A DNA stretch of 64,000 nt, from assembly GCF_947242115.1 (NCBI RefSeq), contig NC_074716.1, positions 44,697,139-44,761,138 on the forward strand, given 5' to 3'. This document shows, piece by piece, positions 22,542 through 34,888 of this stretch. The DNA comes from Biomphalaria glabrata. Its lineage: Eukaryota > Mollusca > Gastropoda > Planorbidae. The notes beneath the pieces are model-generated. The model was not told where the DNA came from and did no database searches. It saw only the letters and a program-made list of their open reading frames with translations. The position numbers were made by a program, and so were the translations under genes. The first letter of the stretch is position 1. The number at the start of each line of letters is the position of its first letter.

Positions 22542-22719
22542 AGCACAGAGCTTATATATATTTGAAAAGTAAATGGCGCCTAGAAGAAGAAGTTATGTGT
22601 AACCCAAACGCATAGCCTTCTTTTTTCCTCGACTATTACTTCAGTTTTGGTTGATTTTCAAGTTTGCAAAAAAAAAATGAAAAATGTATTGTGAGCTGCA
22701 ATTTCGCACCTAGAAATAT

Positions 22720-22793
22720 GACTGGTCAGCTAAGTTATTTTAGCGTCATACTAATAACGAAGAATGTCCTAGGTTCGATCCCCATACTGGTCT
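22720..22793 (+). pseudogene. Decayed tRNA-Ile (AAT anticodon)
   Basis: A 74-base match to the tRNA-Ile(AAT) pattern. The acceptor stem GACTGGT/ACTGGTC pairs fully (with two wobbles). The D stem GCTA/TAGC pairs. The anticodon loop is CTAATAA and the T loop TTCGATC. The anticodon stem (TCATA/CGAAG) and part of the T stem do not pair and the variable loop is one base long, so it is not functional. A T-run (tcttttt) follows as a Pol III terminator. It could be a stand-alone pseudogene or a SINE founder. Confidence 0.7.
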
Positions 22794-23164
22794 TTTTAAT
22801 TTAGTTTTTAGTTTATTTTTCAATACTTATAGAAATTTGAATGTTTAGTTCAATTCTCTAGTTCTGTTTTTGTTTTACTACGAAAGTTAAGATTTTAAAT
22901 CATTTGTGTTCAACTTCACATTGACAAGAGCAATGGAAATAAAAATTTAATAAATGGAGTAAATCAATATATTAATATTTTATGTCCAGCAATGTGTAGT
23001 TCATACTGGAGCAATTTTTTACCTCTCTGCATGGAATATTATGTTTTGACTTTCTACGTTTCAAATAAAACCGAAAACGTGCATAAAATTGGTATTAAAG
23101 AGTTTGAATCAATACCGCTGTAGAGAAAACCATAAGTAGACGCTATCCAATATATAAAAAGTAG

Positions 23165-23425
23165 TAAAGTTCCCCCTTTCAGACCTTGTGATGTATAGGG
23201 CAGATGATGTAAAGGTCATCTGATTCTGTTGTCTACGGTTAATGAGGGTGTCATGTGGTCAATACAACGACTAACCACATTTACTTTTCCCCAACTAATG
23301 TTAGGTACCCATTAGAGCTGCGTGGACTCCGAGGCGCCCAAAGATCCCGAAATTAAAAATCCCAGTCTTCATCAGGATTTGAACCCGGGACTCCCGGTTC
23401 GGAAGCCAAGCGCCACCGCGCCTCC
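23165..23425 (-). mobile_element. tRNA-derived SINE, family A
   Basis: Close to the family consensus except for a small gap between 'gccaagcg' and 'ccaccgcgcctcc' in the A-box region. Confidence 0.87.
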
Positions 23426-23823
23426 TATCATATATATAAGAATATAATAAGAAAAAAAAGAAAGAAAGATGGATGGATGGATTAACCTATTCAAACGTCA
23501 TGATGGTATGATAAGTGATATTGAAAGTATGACTGTATAACAGAATGTTACTAGGATAACAGCTGTCTGACTTAACCATAGGGCAAATTTATAGAATAGG
23601 AAGTTAGAGAGCAATTTAAAAATGTATCTTATTTATTTTGATTCTCCTTTGAAAAGATCACCATTCTAGACTGTCATTCTGGAATGTTCTTCGTTTACGT
23701 TCGTCCTGGTGGTGTCAGCTACATGCAGTCATAGTCGGGCCTACGAAACCGTTGCAACTTCTTAACGTCACTAGAGAGAAGTACGAACGGTAGTATTGTC
23801 TCAGAGGGAGAGGGCTCAAATGT

Positions 23824-23940
23824 ATCAGTTTCAGTTGCACTCCTTCGTCACAGTTTGAGTTGCATCCCTTTGTCACAGTTTGAGTTGCATCCCTTTGTCA
23901 CAGTTTGAGTTGCATCCCTTCGTCACAGTTGGAGTTGCAC
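23824..23940 (+). repeat. 25-bp minisatellite, about 4.5 copies
   Basis: Unit gtcacagtttgagttgcatc + ccttt; the outer units are diverged. Confidence 0.9.
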
Positions 23941-24491
23941 TATAAAAAGAAAAGACCAGAAAGGCATGTGAAACTACACATTTACAGTACTTTCTTTGAC
24001 GAGTCTTTTACCCAAGATTTGAGTATATTTTAGGACTAGCTTATTTTAAGTACCCGGCATTTTCCGATAGACAATTTCACACACACAAGTATTGGTTAAA
24101 AAAAATAAATATAAAAATTATTGTGATTTTTAAAAAGTATATTAACCAGATCATTCGTAAAATTAAACTATAACTAAAGACCTAACCAAAAATATAGTTC
24201 TTATCATTGCATACATTATGACGCTACCGGTGGATTTTGTTCTGGACTCTCTTTCTTTCTCATGTTTTGACGTTTATACCTGAATTAGTCCAAGCAGCCT
24301 TTGTGTGACATTAGTTGAAAAAACAAAAACGCTGAATGTTCATATACTCCTGAATACAAAAGAAAAATGACAAGACTGCATTATAATGGACGTGTTAGTT
24401 ACTATTATATATTTTATATTATTAGACCGTAACTTAAAATAACTCTTTGCTGAAATAGACACAATTTTTATTATTTCTTTAAGGCATAGTC

Positions 24492-24528
24492 ATTTTGAAG
24501 TAACGTCTGTATTCTATAAGATAAATAA
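24492..24528 (+). mobile_element. LINE 3' tail fragment (family L1)
   Basis: ttgaagtaacgtctgtattc followed by tataagataaata. Confidence 0.45.
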
Positions 24529-25021
24529 GAAAGTCTAGCTTGCAAGATTAGGCCTACAAAGAGATTTTCATTTTTTTTAACACTATGGATCAATCCTCTG
24601 CCTTTATTTTGTTAGTTAAGGAATTAATGTAAAATCCCTAACCCTAACTCAGAAAAGTTAAAACTATTAGAAATAAAATGCCATTATTCTCCTGTGGAAA
24701 ACAAATAAGACATAATTATGCAAATGTGAGTCTAAGCTTTTCAGTTTTAATGTTGCCTTCTCTAAAATCTTCAAATATGTATATATGCATACATGTGAAC
24801 CTTTGAAAGTTTTATTGTGTATGTACAATGGGACACTTTTGCCATTATATTTTTGAAAGTGTCAGACACTCCCATGCGAATTTGCAAGAGAGGTAAATAA
24901 ATAAGCTTCATTAGCATTCATTCATTGATGTTTCAATTTAGAATTCATTCATAACCTATTCTAATGTGTGCATATCTCTTTTTTGCCCTCTTTTTTTTTG
25001 GCTTCACGTTAATAAAGACTT

Positions 25022-25073
25022 GTACATCATCTGCCCTATAGACCACAAGGTCTGAAAAGGAAACTACAATTTA
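25022..25073 (+). mobile_element. SINE family A 3' tail fragment
   Basis: gtacatcatctgccctatag followed by accacaaggtctgaaaagg; about 50 bases. Confidence 0.7.
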
Positions 25074-26039
25074 CTTGTAAGGTTTGCCTCGAATTGGTAC
25101 AAATGTTTGGGTCGAAATACTCGGTAATATTTCATAGTTACCCAGGCTCACTTCTCCCTGACTCCATGTAAGTAATATTAATTAGTAGACCATTCAAGTG
25201 GTTAGGCCCTACTATTACAGACAAGAGATATTTATTACCACATTTACAATCACTCGGGCTTAATGATTCTCTCTTCTGGAAACAATTTCCCATTAACACA
25301 AAGTCTCGCTTTCAATGCTTGAACGAAAAAATGAAATATTTGTAGAAAGCGTTTTGCAAATGATGGTTTCTGAATGTGAGTCTAATTACTAAATGTTTTT
25401 GGACTACAGTACTTCCCCCTTTCCCAATGTTGTATGATAAGCAATGTTAGAGCAACTCATTATTGTGCCATCGTTTCTTCCCTTGTGATACGCCTATGAA
25501 AGATATAACACTGTAAATGTATTCAATTACAGTACAATAGGGACCTCTGCCGTGTAATGGACCAGGCTTATGGTCTTTAGTTGATACACAATAGGGGGAT
25601 AACTGGAGAAGACGCAGTTTGAATTAATGACAATTTAGTTGGAGATGTCAAAGTTTATGATCAGCGCCTGTCGTAAAGTGTCATGGTTAGACTTCATTAC
25701 AAGCAGACTATACATGCACTTAATCGTACAGTATTGTAATGGTCATGTAGGACTATTAGCTAGTGACCTATGACACGCTTGAATACAATAGCCCTTCAAA
25801 TGCCAAACGCTCGCCCTCTCCTTCTCCACCCCTTCTCATCTTGGCGTACACAACTGACCGCTACCCCCACCCTTCCCCCTTCTCTGTCTCTTTCATTGTG
25901 TAATTTTGCGTACCCGCTTTCCCTCGCTCTGCCTGATTGGTCGGATCGTAAAACGACGAGCGGACTGCCTCGTTATGGTTGTAAAATATACACACTCGCC
26001 TCTCTCTCTCTCGCTTCTTACCTACTGTTGGCCTCCCCC

Positions 26040-26046
26040 TATAAGA
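26040..26046 (+). promoter_or_regulatory. Candidate TATA box of the orphan gene
   Basis: TATAAGA stands at the end of a C/T-rich stretch (25800-26040) that differs from the surrounding AT-rich DNA. Transcription would start near 26070, leaving a 5'UTR of about 890 bases before the ATG at 26957. No transcript evidence is available; this is placement by motif and base composition only. Confidence 0.3.
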
Positions 26047-26069
26047 CTGGTAGCCGGTCACCGAGTGTC

Positions 26070-26956
26070 CACATTAATACCGGTGTGTCACAACAGTCCA
26101 GCGTGTTCCCGCGACACTTACCTACCTACCCGTCTGGATTATCCACTTACGCGCGCTTTCTTAAGGAAATACTTTTAACTTAACGTTGATCCGTTCTACG
26201 GATTTACTTTGTAATTTCTTGGATTATTAAGTGCACTTTGTTCACTAGAAGATACTTCAAGATATTTGTGCCAAACTCTGTTCATTAAAAACAAATTCAA
26301 TCTGGATTAGAACTTCATGATAGATGATTAACTTTTATAGTGCATTCTGCTTTACGCTGGCTTCAGGATCTAATAGCATTAATTTGTGATTGATTGTGCT
26401 ATCTACAAACTTAGTTCGCGATTCTGAATCATTTCTTCAATTGGACTATCTAACATTATCGCTATACCTGTCAGTATGACATGTCAACATCTAGTTTGTA
26501 GTTAAAAGTGAACGAGACTACTAATGAAAAGTAATTTCTTGGCATTTTAGATTAAGTTAGCAAATTAGCTGCAAGCTATTATCAAGAAGCGTATTAAATG
26601 TACACTGGACTTAATACGACAATGTTGAATCAAAGCTAAGGCAACTAATTCATACTAGATTTAGGTAGACCAAAATTATCGAAAATAAATGAATAAACGT
26701 TTACTACATTAAAAACGTACATTCTACATTAGCGTGATAGGGCAACATTTGATACCAGTACTTCAGGTCTACAAGTGTTTGCATTCCTACCAAGGAATTA
26801 GGATATCGCAAGAAAGCAGATAACTTCACTATGTACTCATAACGTTCTAATTCTGGTACAGCGCTGCGAAGAACTAGCAATATTGTCTACATTCCGTGTT
26901 CTGTGATTCGCCTAAAGTCATATTAACATTTAGTATCCAGTGATATACCCTACAAA
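26070..26956 (+). other. Probable long 5'UTR of the orphan gene
   Basis: No repeat family of this window is recognised here, which is unusual locally. Several upstream ATGs precede the coding ATG, so uORF control is possible. The boundary at 26070 depends on the TATA box guess. Confidence 0.3.
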
Positions 26957-29368
26957 ATGGAACAACAACAGCGACCAGTCAATTACATCCAGGCCTACAA
27001 TGAGCGTGAACCAGTCCGGTAAGTGTTGTTTTCTATATCTTTCTGAATCAATGACTGTGTTGTTGGTTTTTTTTATTTAAATTTGTTAGTATATAACAAA
27101 ATTAAAAAAAATCATCCTTGAACCGTTAATCGTATTACAAAATTAGATTTTGTACAAACGTGTAATTTGATTCAAAGGAAGCAAACTATAAAATTAATTA
27201 GAATACTACAGCTTGAGTCAGAGGTATTCCCCCCTCCCTTATATTTATTGTAAACTTGTAACTTTATTCAAATGTATCACTCCCCCCCCCCCCCACACAC
27301 ACATCATTTTACCCATTAGAGTTATTACAAACTTGTAACTCGATTCAAGGCTACCAGCTTCCTCATACGAAATATTACAAACTTGAAATTTTAATCCAAG
27401 GCCCCCCCCCCCCCATCCTTTTTTCAGTTCGAATTATTACAAACTTGCCACTTGATACACATTTGTACTCTATTCAAAGTTATCACTCCCTGTTCTTTTC
27501 TGATTAGAACTATTTTGTGACTTGATTCACAGGTATTATCCAACCATTTTCTTTAAAATTTTTGTTTGGGGGGGGGGAGTTAGTTTAAGAAATGTTTATT
27601 AACTTAGGGCCATATAACCATGGCAACCAATTGTTTTAATTAAAGTATACAACGAAAACGACTAGGAATTATTTGACCTACTGACCGTTCTGTCCCGGGA
27701 AACAGCAAGTGGGAAAGACCGCGCACCAGCCTATTACTACATGTTTACGTTCAAAATCAGTCACCGTGACACAGGTGACACGCTGACCTAGAAGCCACGG
27801 CAGAGAATGACAAAACTGGGTCAGTGTGTGTGTGTCTCTCTCTCTGTCTTCAATATGGTCAGCGCTACGGCCCCCTTCCCCCCCCCCCCCCCCCCCGTCA
27901 AGGTTAAGCTAATGTATTATTAGTAAAGTATCTTAAAAGATGTATTAATGTGTAAAACCTTAGCATTAATCTCAAACGACGTTTTAAATCTTTATGACAC
28001 TCTTTCCGTACCTACAATCTAAGCATACCATCTCTTTGGACATGGTCCCTGGCCATTTTTAAAACTGATTGATTTCAGACATTGAACTCTCTATGTATTT
28101 TCTGATTATGGTGATGGTATTTGGAATTTGTTTTTTCAATTTTATTTCAAAGTTACTTTCACATATTGCGATTTTTTTTTATATCACGTTTGAATGTGAG
28201 AGAACTTATTGTTTGTTTTTTTTTTGTTTGAATGTAAAGAATTATGTACTAGTGAATGCGAGGACTACATTATTGCCAGATCACTGGTCATCCATTTTAT
28301 TTTTAATAAAATGGAAGCTGCTTTTTTTTTTTAAAGTGAATTTGAATACGTTTATTTATTAGTAAAGCATTTTGGTTTAAATTTCAATTAGTGCTTGATG
28401 GTTACAATACAGGCCCTGTGTACTTTAAACCTATGTTTGATTTCTTATGTATAATTAAAGACATTCACAGACTATAACCTCATTATTCAGGACAGATAGC
28501 GTGCACATATTGATAAAATATGCCTTTGGGCCTGGGGTCATATTGACCTTAAGCAAAAAAGCAAAACTAGTAGTGAAATTTTCTATTTGTATTTCCAAAG
28601 GGCTGTCACATATAGTATTTCCTGTTTTTTTCTTGATGCTGTAAAATGGTAGACCAATGAGAAACAAGCAAAAGTTACTGGTTTTACATTTCCTTTCATA
28701 CAGTTAGATTTATTTGTCTTATGCATTTTAAATTATTTTGTTTCAATTTTTAAGTTGCTGGCTTTAAGACCTCTTCAATAAATTTAGATTTTGTTTTTCA
28801 TCTTACGTAATTTAAATTTAGTTTTCGGTCTTCTATAAATTTGAAATATGTTAACTTGTGTGTCTGTGTGTGTGTTTATTTTTCTCTTTTTTTTTCTGAA
28901 GGTTTTGATTTTTAAAGCCACTTATATATTTTTTTTCACTCTTATGTAATTTGAATTTAATTTTGTCTTCTAAAAATTTGAATATTTTAGCTTGTGTGTG
29001 TGTGTGTGTTCAATATTGAAGGTGGAGGTTTAGATTCCTCTTGTTGGTCTATAAATTTAGTGTTTTTTTTTTTTAAAGTCTTATGTATTTTAAATTTATT
29101 TTTCAGCATTGCTTACTTGGCTGTACCAAGTGCACCTAAGAAAGTGAACAGGTTTCAGACCCTCAAGGTGAGAGCCCCGCCAAAACCCTTTGACTACCAG
29201 CCCAAGCCAAAGTCTGCCAGACAGCTATTTCCAGAACCACCAGCATCTATATCAGAAGCACGGCTCAACCCACAGGAACCTCTGGCGCCCAAGGTTGCAA
29301 GAAAGTTCAGACGTGCACCTCAGGATCATGACGCCCCTCCACCTGCCAAAAAACGGTTATTTTATTAG
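26957..29368 (+). CDS. Orphan 107-aa basic proline-rich protein, two exons (26957-27018, 29107-29368)
   Basis: Exon 1 runs from ATG 26957 to 27018 and ends at a consensus donor (CCG|GTAAGTG). Exon 2 starts at 29107 after tatttttcag and runs to TAG at 29366-29368. The two parts join in phase (62 + 262 nt = 107 codons plus stop). Exon 1 encodes MEQQQRPVNYIQAYNEREPV. The rest is rich in Pro, Lys, Arg and Ala, without cysteine, transmembrane segment or signal peptide, and is probably disordered and nuclear. Two short motifs fit the cyclin-docking pattern [RK]xLF: ARQLF in the middle and KKRLF one residue from the C-terminus. p21-type CDK inhibitors also carry one internal and one C-terminal docking motif, but the WNFDF-type CDK-binding segment is absent. 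I do not recognise the family. That it is a gene rests on coherent splice sites, the frame join and coding-like composition; its function is unknown. Confidence 0.75.
27170..27545 (+). repeat. Degenerate poly-C punctuated tandem repeat in intron 1 of the orphan gene
   Basis: Four or five diverged units each contain a variant of attacaaacttgtaacttga followed by 'ttcaaggt' and then a C-run (27280s, 27405s). The spacing is irregular, about 50 to 75 bases. Confidence 0.55.
28716..29106 (+). repeat. 139-bp tandem repeat ending at the exon 2 splice acceptor
   Basis: The block tcttatgtaatttaaattta recurs at 28801, 28940 and 29079, exactly 139 bases apart, with a shorter related copy at 28717. The last copy supplies the pyrimidine tract and AG of the real acceptor at 29105-29106. 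TG-rich microsatellite (tgtgtgtg) lies inside units 1 and 2. Confidence 0.75.
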
Positions 29369-32300
29369 GGTCTATGATAATTAACATAGAGCATATTGCC
29401 TTTAGATAGTTCTAAGGCTGTTATCCTCTATCCCGGTAGGTGATGCTAGCAAGAACCTTTTTCCTAAATTTTATTTTACCCTCCCTTTTTTCGAGTTAAA
29501 GTTTCCTGAAATAATATATTGTTTCGTAGAAATTCCCAAACATGTTTTAACATATTTAATACCAAAAGCACCACACTGTTAGTTTGATATTTTACACTTT
29601 AATTTTCTTTGGACTGAAGTTCCCCTTTTTAAAAAAAATGTATTAAGTTTAAACTGGTAATTGTTAATAGTGCTTTCATGCTAGCATCATCTACCAAAGG
29701 ATATATACCCAAGTAAACTAGACTGGGTTATTTATTTGTTTTAAACATGTTGGTAACAACATAGGGCATGGGTAGCTCCTGAATTCGCTGTGATTATTTT
29801 TACTGAATACCATTCCTTCACTTTTACCTTATTACTTCACATTTTTTTTTATTATTATTTGTTGTACTTTCCCTTAAGTCCCTTTTACTATTTAATTTAC
29901 TTTTAATTTAGTTAAAAAAAAATTCAAGTTTCTAAAGATTAAAATATTTCATTAATTAAAGGAAAGAAAAAAATGTTTAAAAAAATCATAACAATTCCAT
30001 ATCTTAAAGGAAATAAGTATAATAGTTAATGTATAATGTAGTCTGCATATTAAGTTACAAATAGAAAGTAGGTTATGGTTAATTTTTTTGTTTGTAGTTA
30101 AATTTATCTTGAAATCCAATGCCAGTGCAAGGCTGTCACCGTCTGACTCTAGATTAAAACCCCTTGGCAGATTTTAGGCCAATTTTAATTTAGTGATTTA
30201 TGGGAAAGGGGATGCTTTCATTACCTAAATTTCAATTTATGAATACATCCTTATAAAAAGTGACATGAATATAATTGGGCATCTCAAAATATACTTATCT
30301 GTCAGAGCTGATGGCAGGCTTTTATTGACAAGTCACTGTAGACTGATGACTTAGGTGTCAGCATTGTTGTCATTCATTGCTGCACATTTATTAATTTATT
30401 ATCTGTGATAATCAATGCTACCATGTCGATGTGGCACTAAGATTTATGAGGAAGCTGGACTTTAAATGACCATGATTATTCTTGCATTGAGGTATCGCCA
30501 CAACACTAGGTGGTGATTGATTTGGCGTCCTTTCTCCTGTAGAAATACAATTCTTTACCAATGGCACCATAACCACTATACCAAAGTCACGTGGGAGAAC
30601 AAAGTAATTGCCACTAAGGAGACACATTGATCAAGGTCACTTTGCTGAAACATATAAACTACACAAACTAAAACGCTACAAATAAAATACTTCTTAGTCA
30701 AAGTGCAGCACATTGCTTTTTATTCACATGGATACATTCTTTGTTTCCAAGCAGAGCTGTCCTTTCAGTTAAAATAGCAAATTAGATTTGCTTTCAAAAG
30801 GTTTTCTAGGAGCCATTACTTCTACAGTTACTAAGCAGTGTTCAGGTCAAAACAAACGTAGGGTACTGCAGACCTATCCCTGCACTGTTTCTTTTCATTA
30901 GCGCTCTGCTTGTGAATCTAAAAGGGGATTACATATTGGCTGATTCACTTCTATTCCCATTATTCTAATGCTGTAACTGGACAGCTATCATTTGGGTTTA
31001 ATGTCGCTGAATATCTTAAGCTTGATCTGTCATCCCTTTCACCTTGTTCATTTCTTACTCATCAGTTTGAACATTTCAAGGTTAAGTTTCTAGTGTTTTG
31101 TGTCTGGGAACAAACTGGACCTTCCACAGTGCCACAGTTCAAAAAATAAGTGGCTAATCGCAAACAGACATCCACAATACGCTACGCTATTTAGTTTTTC
31201 TCTGAAACTTTGGCGTAATGCAGTCCCATAATTGGGACTTACAGAAACACACACCCACCAAAAAAAAAACAACAACAAATAAAAAACAAACACATAGATT
31301 AATTGCCTTTTGGTAGAATATTCTATGTTGTTGTTGTTTTTAAGCACACATACATTTACTCACACACACGTACAATCGCACATACTCACCATTCTGCACC
31401 TTTCTTTGTTGTTGTTTGACTTGACTTACACGTGACACGTGCACCAGCGTGGAACGCAAACGCAAGTCAATTATGTATAAGCATTGAAGGTCCAGGCTAC
31501 CAAGGGCGACAACGCCTTTTTTTTTTTTAGACGAAACCTATGTAAGGGAGATAACTAAAAAAAAACAAACAAGAACATCAGATGAAATGTTCTTATTATA
31601 GGCCTTCTGTCCGGGCTTTGATAAATATCTGTTCTATCCAAATAGAACGCTACCATCTTCTCCTTTATGCTGAGTGTGTGAGCGGACATTGTACCCGCAA
31701 TTTCATTTAGGCTTTGCACAGCCACACACACTCATTGAAAAGTGGAATCTCGAGTTTATATTGCTTCATTTCGTATGTGTTACTAGTTTCAAAAGCTTTC
31801 ACTCTGATCGGAAGGAAATTGAATGGCTTTGTCAGTGTCATTCAGGATTTCACATTTTGATATTGATACAACCAAAATGTCGGTTTCGGCAACAGCTGAA
31901 TACGAAAGTTTTGAAGTCAGATTGAACTACAAAAAGCTTTTTTCCTTGCAAAAAGCTAGTTGCTTGAAATGTAAATTTCTGACATTATTAGACCTACGCT
32001 TGATTTTGGTTCATTAATTTCTGATTATCTGAGAGCTTTATGAAGCTGCTGTTTACAGCTAATCATTTTCTCCACATGTAAATATATAATTTTTTGACTT
32101 TAGCGTAACAACGACTAGCTAATGGAAAGTAATCTATCAAGATACTTTCTGTACAATATTTTTTTATCCAGACCCCATGATATAATAGTGCTTTGTATAG
32201 AGTAGGCGTAGCTTTGTGAATGGGTCATTGGAATCTCATTTGAATAGAAAAGTATTCAGTAGGCCTGTTTGGGATCTTTTTAAAAAAAACAACTCAAATA

Positions 32301-34310
32301 GTTATAAGTTATCCACTTCAATAATTGAAAATGTACTTCTGCTGTTAAGCGAATTAAAATACAATAAACGTGACTGTATTTCCTTTTCTCAGATACATGC
32401 TAATACTCTTGGTTGTATTTTTTTATCCCCTTCTTTGCTACCTTCCTATTTGGTCCATGTATCAATAATATATTCACATTATGGAGAAGTCGTATTAAAT
32501 GTGAGACTTTTATAGCAGTGGCCATGTTTTCTTATTTCTTACAAAGCCATATAAAGCAATCTATGCTCTTTGTGTGAGTTAACATTTATCTGATCATTTT
32601 TTTCCCGCTAACTCAATACACACATTTATAACAATATCTTCTTTTTGTATTAGTTTTGTGTAAATTTGTGTGAATTTACGATTTACACTGAAATGCAGTA
32701 ATTATGAATGAGCCTGATTACCATAATAAATTCAAAGTTAAAAGGGTATATATATTTCTGCATATCACATCCAATTTTGTGTACACTAGCTTACAAAGTT
32801 TCATTTAAGAGTTATAGTTTAAGTTTGTAAAAATCTTTTGCTGAAATTTAAAATAATTGTATCAATGAAAATCCATTGATTTAGACATTTTACCACCAAT
32901 ACCTTTTTAAAAATCTTATTAGAGAAGATAGAAGAAAAAAAACATTCCTATATTTTCAACATGTCCATTATGGAGAATGCTATCAACACACGTTTGTATA
33001 TGTACTTCCCCATAAAGTCATGCTTCCTCACCTTTGATTGGCCAGTTTGCACAAGCGTTATGGTGTATGAAAAGTATCATTTCTCTCAAATTATTTTATA
33101 GTCTGTTTCTCTAGTCATGAAAAATTAGAAAATGTTTATAAAAATGACTAATCTAGTCTTTGCGTGATGGAATGATATTTCTCTCTAGTCATCAGAAAAC
33201 AATTCATACAGCCACACCGTTGATTTAGCTTCATGTATGACAAAAACATAAAGTAAAAATGTTATGTAGTTTTTAAGCTTTAGTTGTTTTTTTCATAGTA
33301 AGTCTGTCTAGTTTTTTTTTTTTTTTCTTAATGTGAACCATTTTATCACATTTAATTAATCCCACAGTAGCCTGTTGTACAGCTTCACTGTGCCCTATCT
33401 AGTTTTCTGTATTTAGTGGTCAGTAGCTTAAACGTAACACTATTTATTTAAAATAATTATCTATTAGTGTAAGGTAAAAATCTGAAAAAAAAAACAACTG
33501 TTTATGCTCTCTATGTATTGATCTTAACGTCAAATGTGAACAATTTGAACCAACAAAACCCTATGGATAAAACAAACAATGGTACTGGTAAACTTTTATG
33601 ATTCTCATTGATTTTTTTTTTTATTGTACATTTATGTAAATTTTTGCTAGTTACATTCTTTTGTTTCCGTTTGTAATAAAATTTCATAAGTCAATGTTGT
33701 TTTTTTTAATGCAAATTAGCCCATACCCAGTGTGTATTTCGTCTGTGCTTCCTTCAGAATAATGTAACAATATCTCTTGTGATTAGTTTATAAACTAATG
33801 TTTGAAAATTGTCATACATTATATTACAAGACAAATTTTCTTTTTAAACTTAAGATTCAAATATATCTTTTTTTTTTTTTTTTTTTTTTTTTTTTGAGAA
33901 TACATTTGAAAGACTTAACAAGCTAACTATATGAATTTGAAAAGTTTCCTGAATAACATAATGAGAAAAAATGTAATGATGTATTTAGTTTTTATTTATC
34001 TATTTTTTTTTTGAAAGATATTAAAATTGTTAGTTTAGGCTTTTTTTTTTCGCCGTTTACAAATGTAAGACTGAAATGTTTTGTTTTTTTGTTTGGCTTT
34101 GACACCTTAAATAGTAATGCTTGACTTTTGTTATGTAAAATCTTTTATTATGTAAAATTATTACAAACGGTAACAAATGTAATGATATCTTATTTATTTA
34201 AATGTAACTACTAAATGATTGTAAATATTATATATATGTATGATTTGAAGCTAACAATATGAATTGAAGCAATTTAAATATGAAATAAACTTCCACAAAA
34301 CCAAATAATG
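29369..34310 (+). other. Probable long AT-rich 3'UTR and downstream flank of the orphan gene
   Basis: Almost 5 kb without any recognisable mobile element, in contrast to both sides. T-runs and ATTTA-type motifs are frequent. AATAAA signals occur at 30681, 33675 and 34284; the last two are followed by T/GT-rich DNA. How much is really transcribed cannot be told from sequence. ORFs here are short and lack coding character. Confidence 0.35.
31429..31513. promoter_or_regulatory. Paired E-boxes and RFX-like X-box
   Basis: Two CACGTG E-boxes (31429-31434, 31436-31441) are one base apart. At 31495-31513, reading on the minus strand, GTCGCCCTTGGTAGC is close to the RFX X-box pattern. The patch is GC-richer than its surroundings. 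It could be an enhancer or an unrecognised promoter; motif matches this short can be chance. Confidence 0.2.
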
Positions 34311-34424
34311 TTTTTAATGTCTTATTCCTCTGTATTGTTTGTAATATTAAAAAAAAAAAACAACATGAAAATTATAAAAATACTTACAAAAAGAAAAAAA
34401 AAAGTTTATCAAAGGGGGAAGAAC

Positions 34425-34885
34425 TCCACAGTTTTAAACTATATTTCTCAATAAAGCTGACGTTATTTCCCCTTACTGATATCAACTAAAATAACTAATT
34501 ATCAATAATTAATTTCCTTTTTTGGTTAATTTAAAAATTGATTCATGTTTTGTTAGCTACAATCAATAATAGGGTAAGGTTTTGATTTGATCCTAAAGTA
34601 GATGTGGGAGAAATAATTAGGTCTACAACCATCAAAAGGGGACCGAACTTTAAATATTCAGCCATATCTCTGAATACTGAAGAAATAATTTCCCTTGTCG
34701 GTATCAAACAAAAAAAATAATTGGTAGTAATTAATTGACTAATTGGTTAATTTGTTTTATTGTTTCGTATATTGTCTCTGCCAAAAATTCAACTTGATCG
34801 GAGAATGGGTCTGAGAAAAGTAACATGCTCAAACCTTTTACCCGACAGACAGATGGACAGAAAGACAGACCGAATTAATCGATAT
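34425..34885 (+). repeat. Family E AT-rich repeat, two tandem units
   Basis: Units of about 215-250 bases. Each has an aaggggga(c)...aacttta-type start, the ccttnctgatatcaac/ggtatcaaac block and a taattaatt palindromic stretch. The second continues to cagacagatggacagaaag. Class unknown. Confidence 0.6.
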
Positions 34886-34888
34886 AAG

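Larger units (their letters stand above)
23941..25760. other. Non-coding AT-rich spacer before the orphan gene
   Basis: Contains only small L1 and SINE A tail pieces (listed). No coding signal. Confidence 0.45.

Noticed and set aside
25770-26183. 137-codon ORF before the orphan gene
   Set aside because: C/T-rich low-complexity sequence overlapping the candidate promoter; no domain or splice link.
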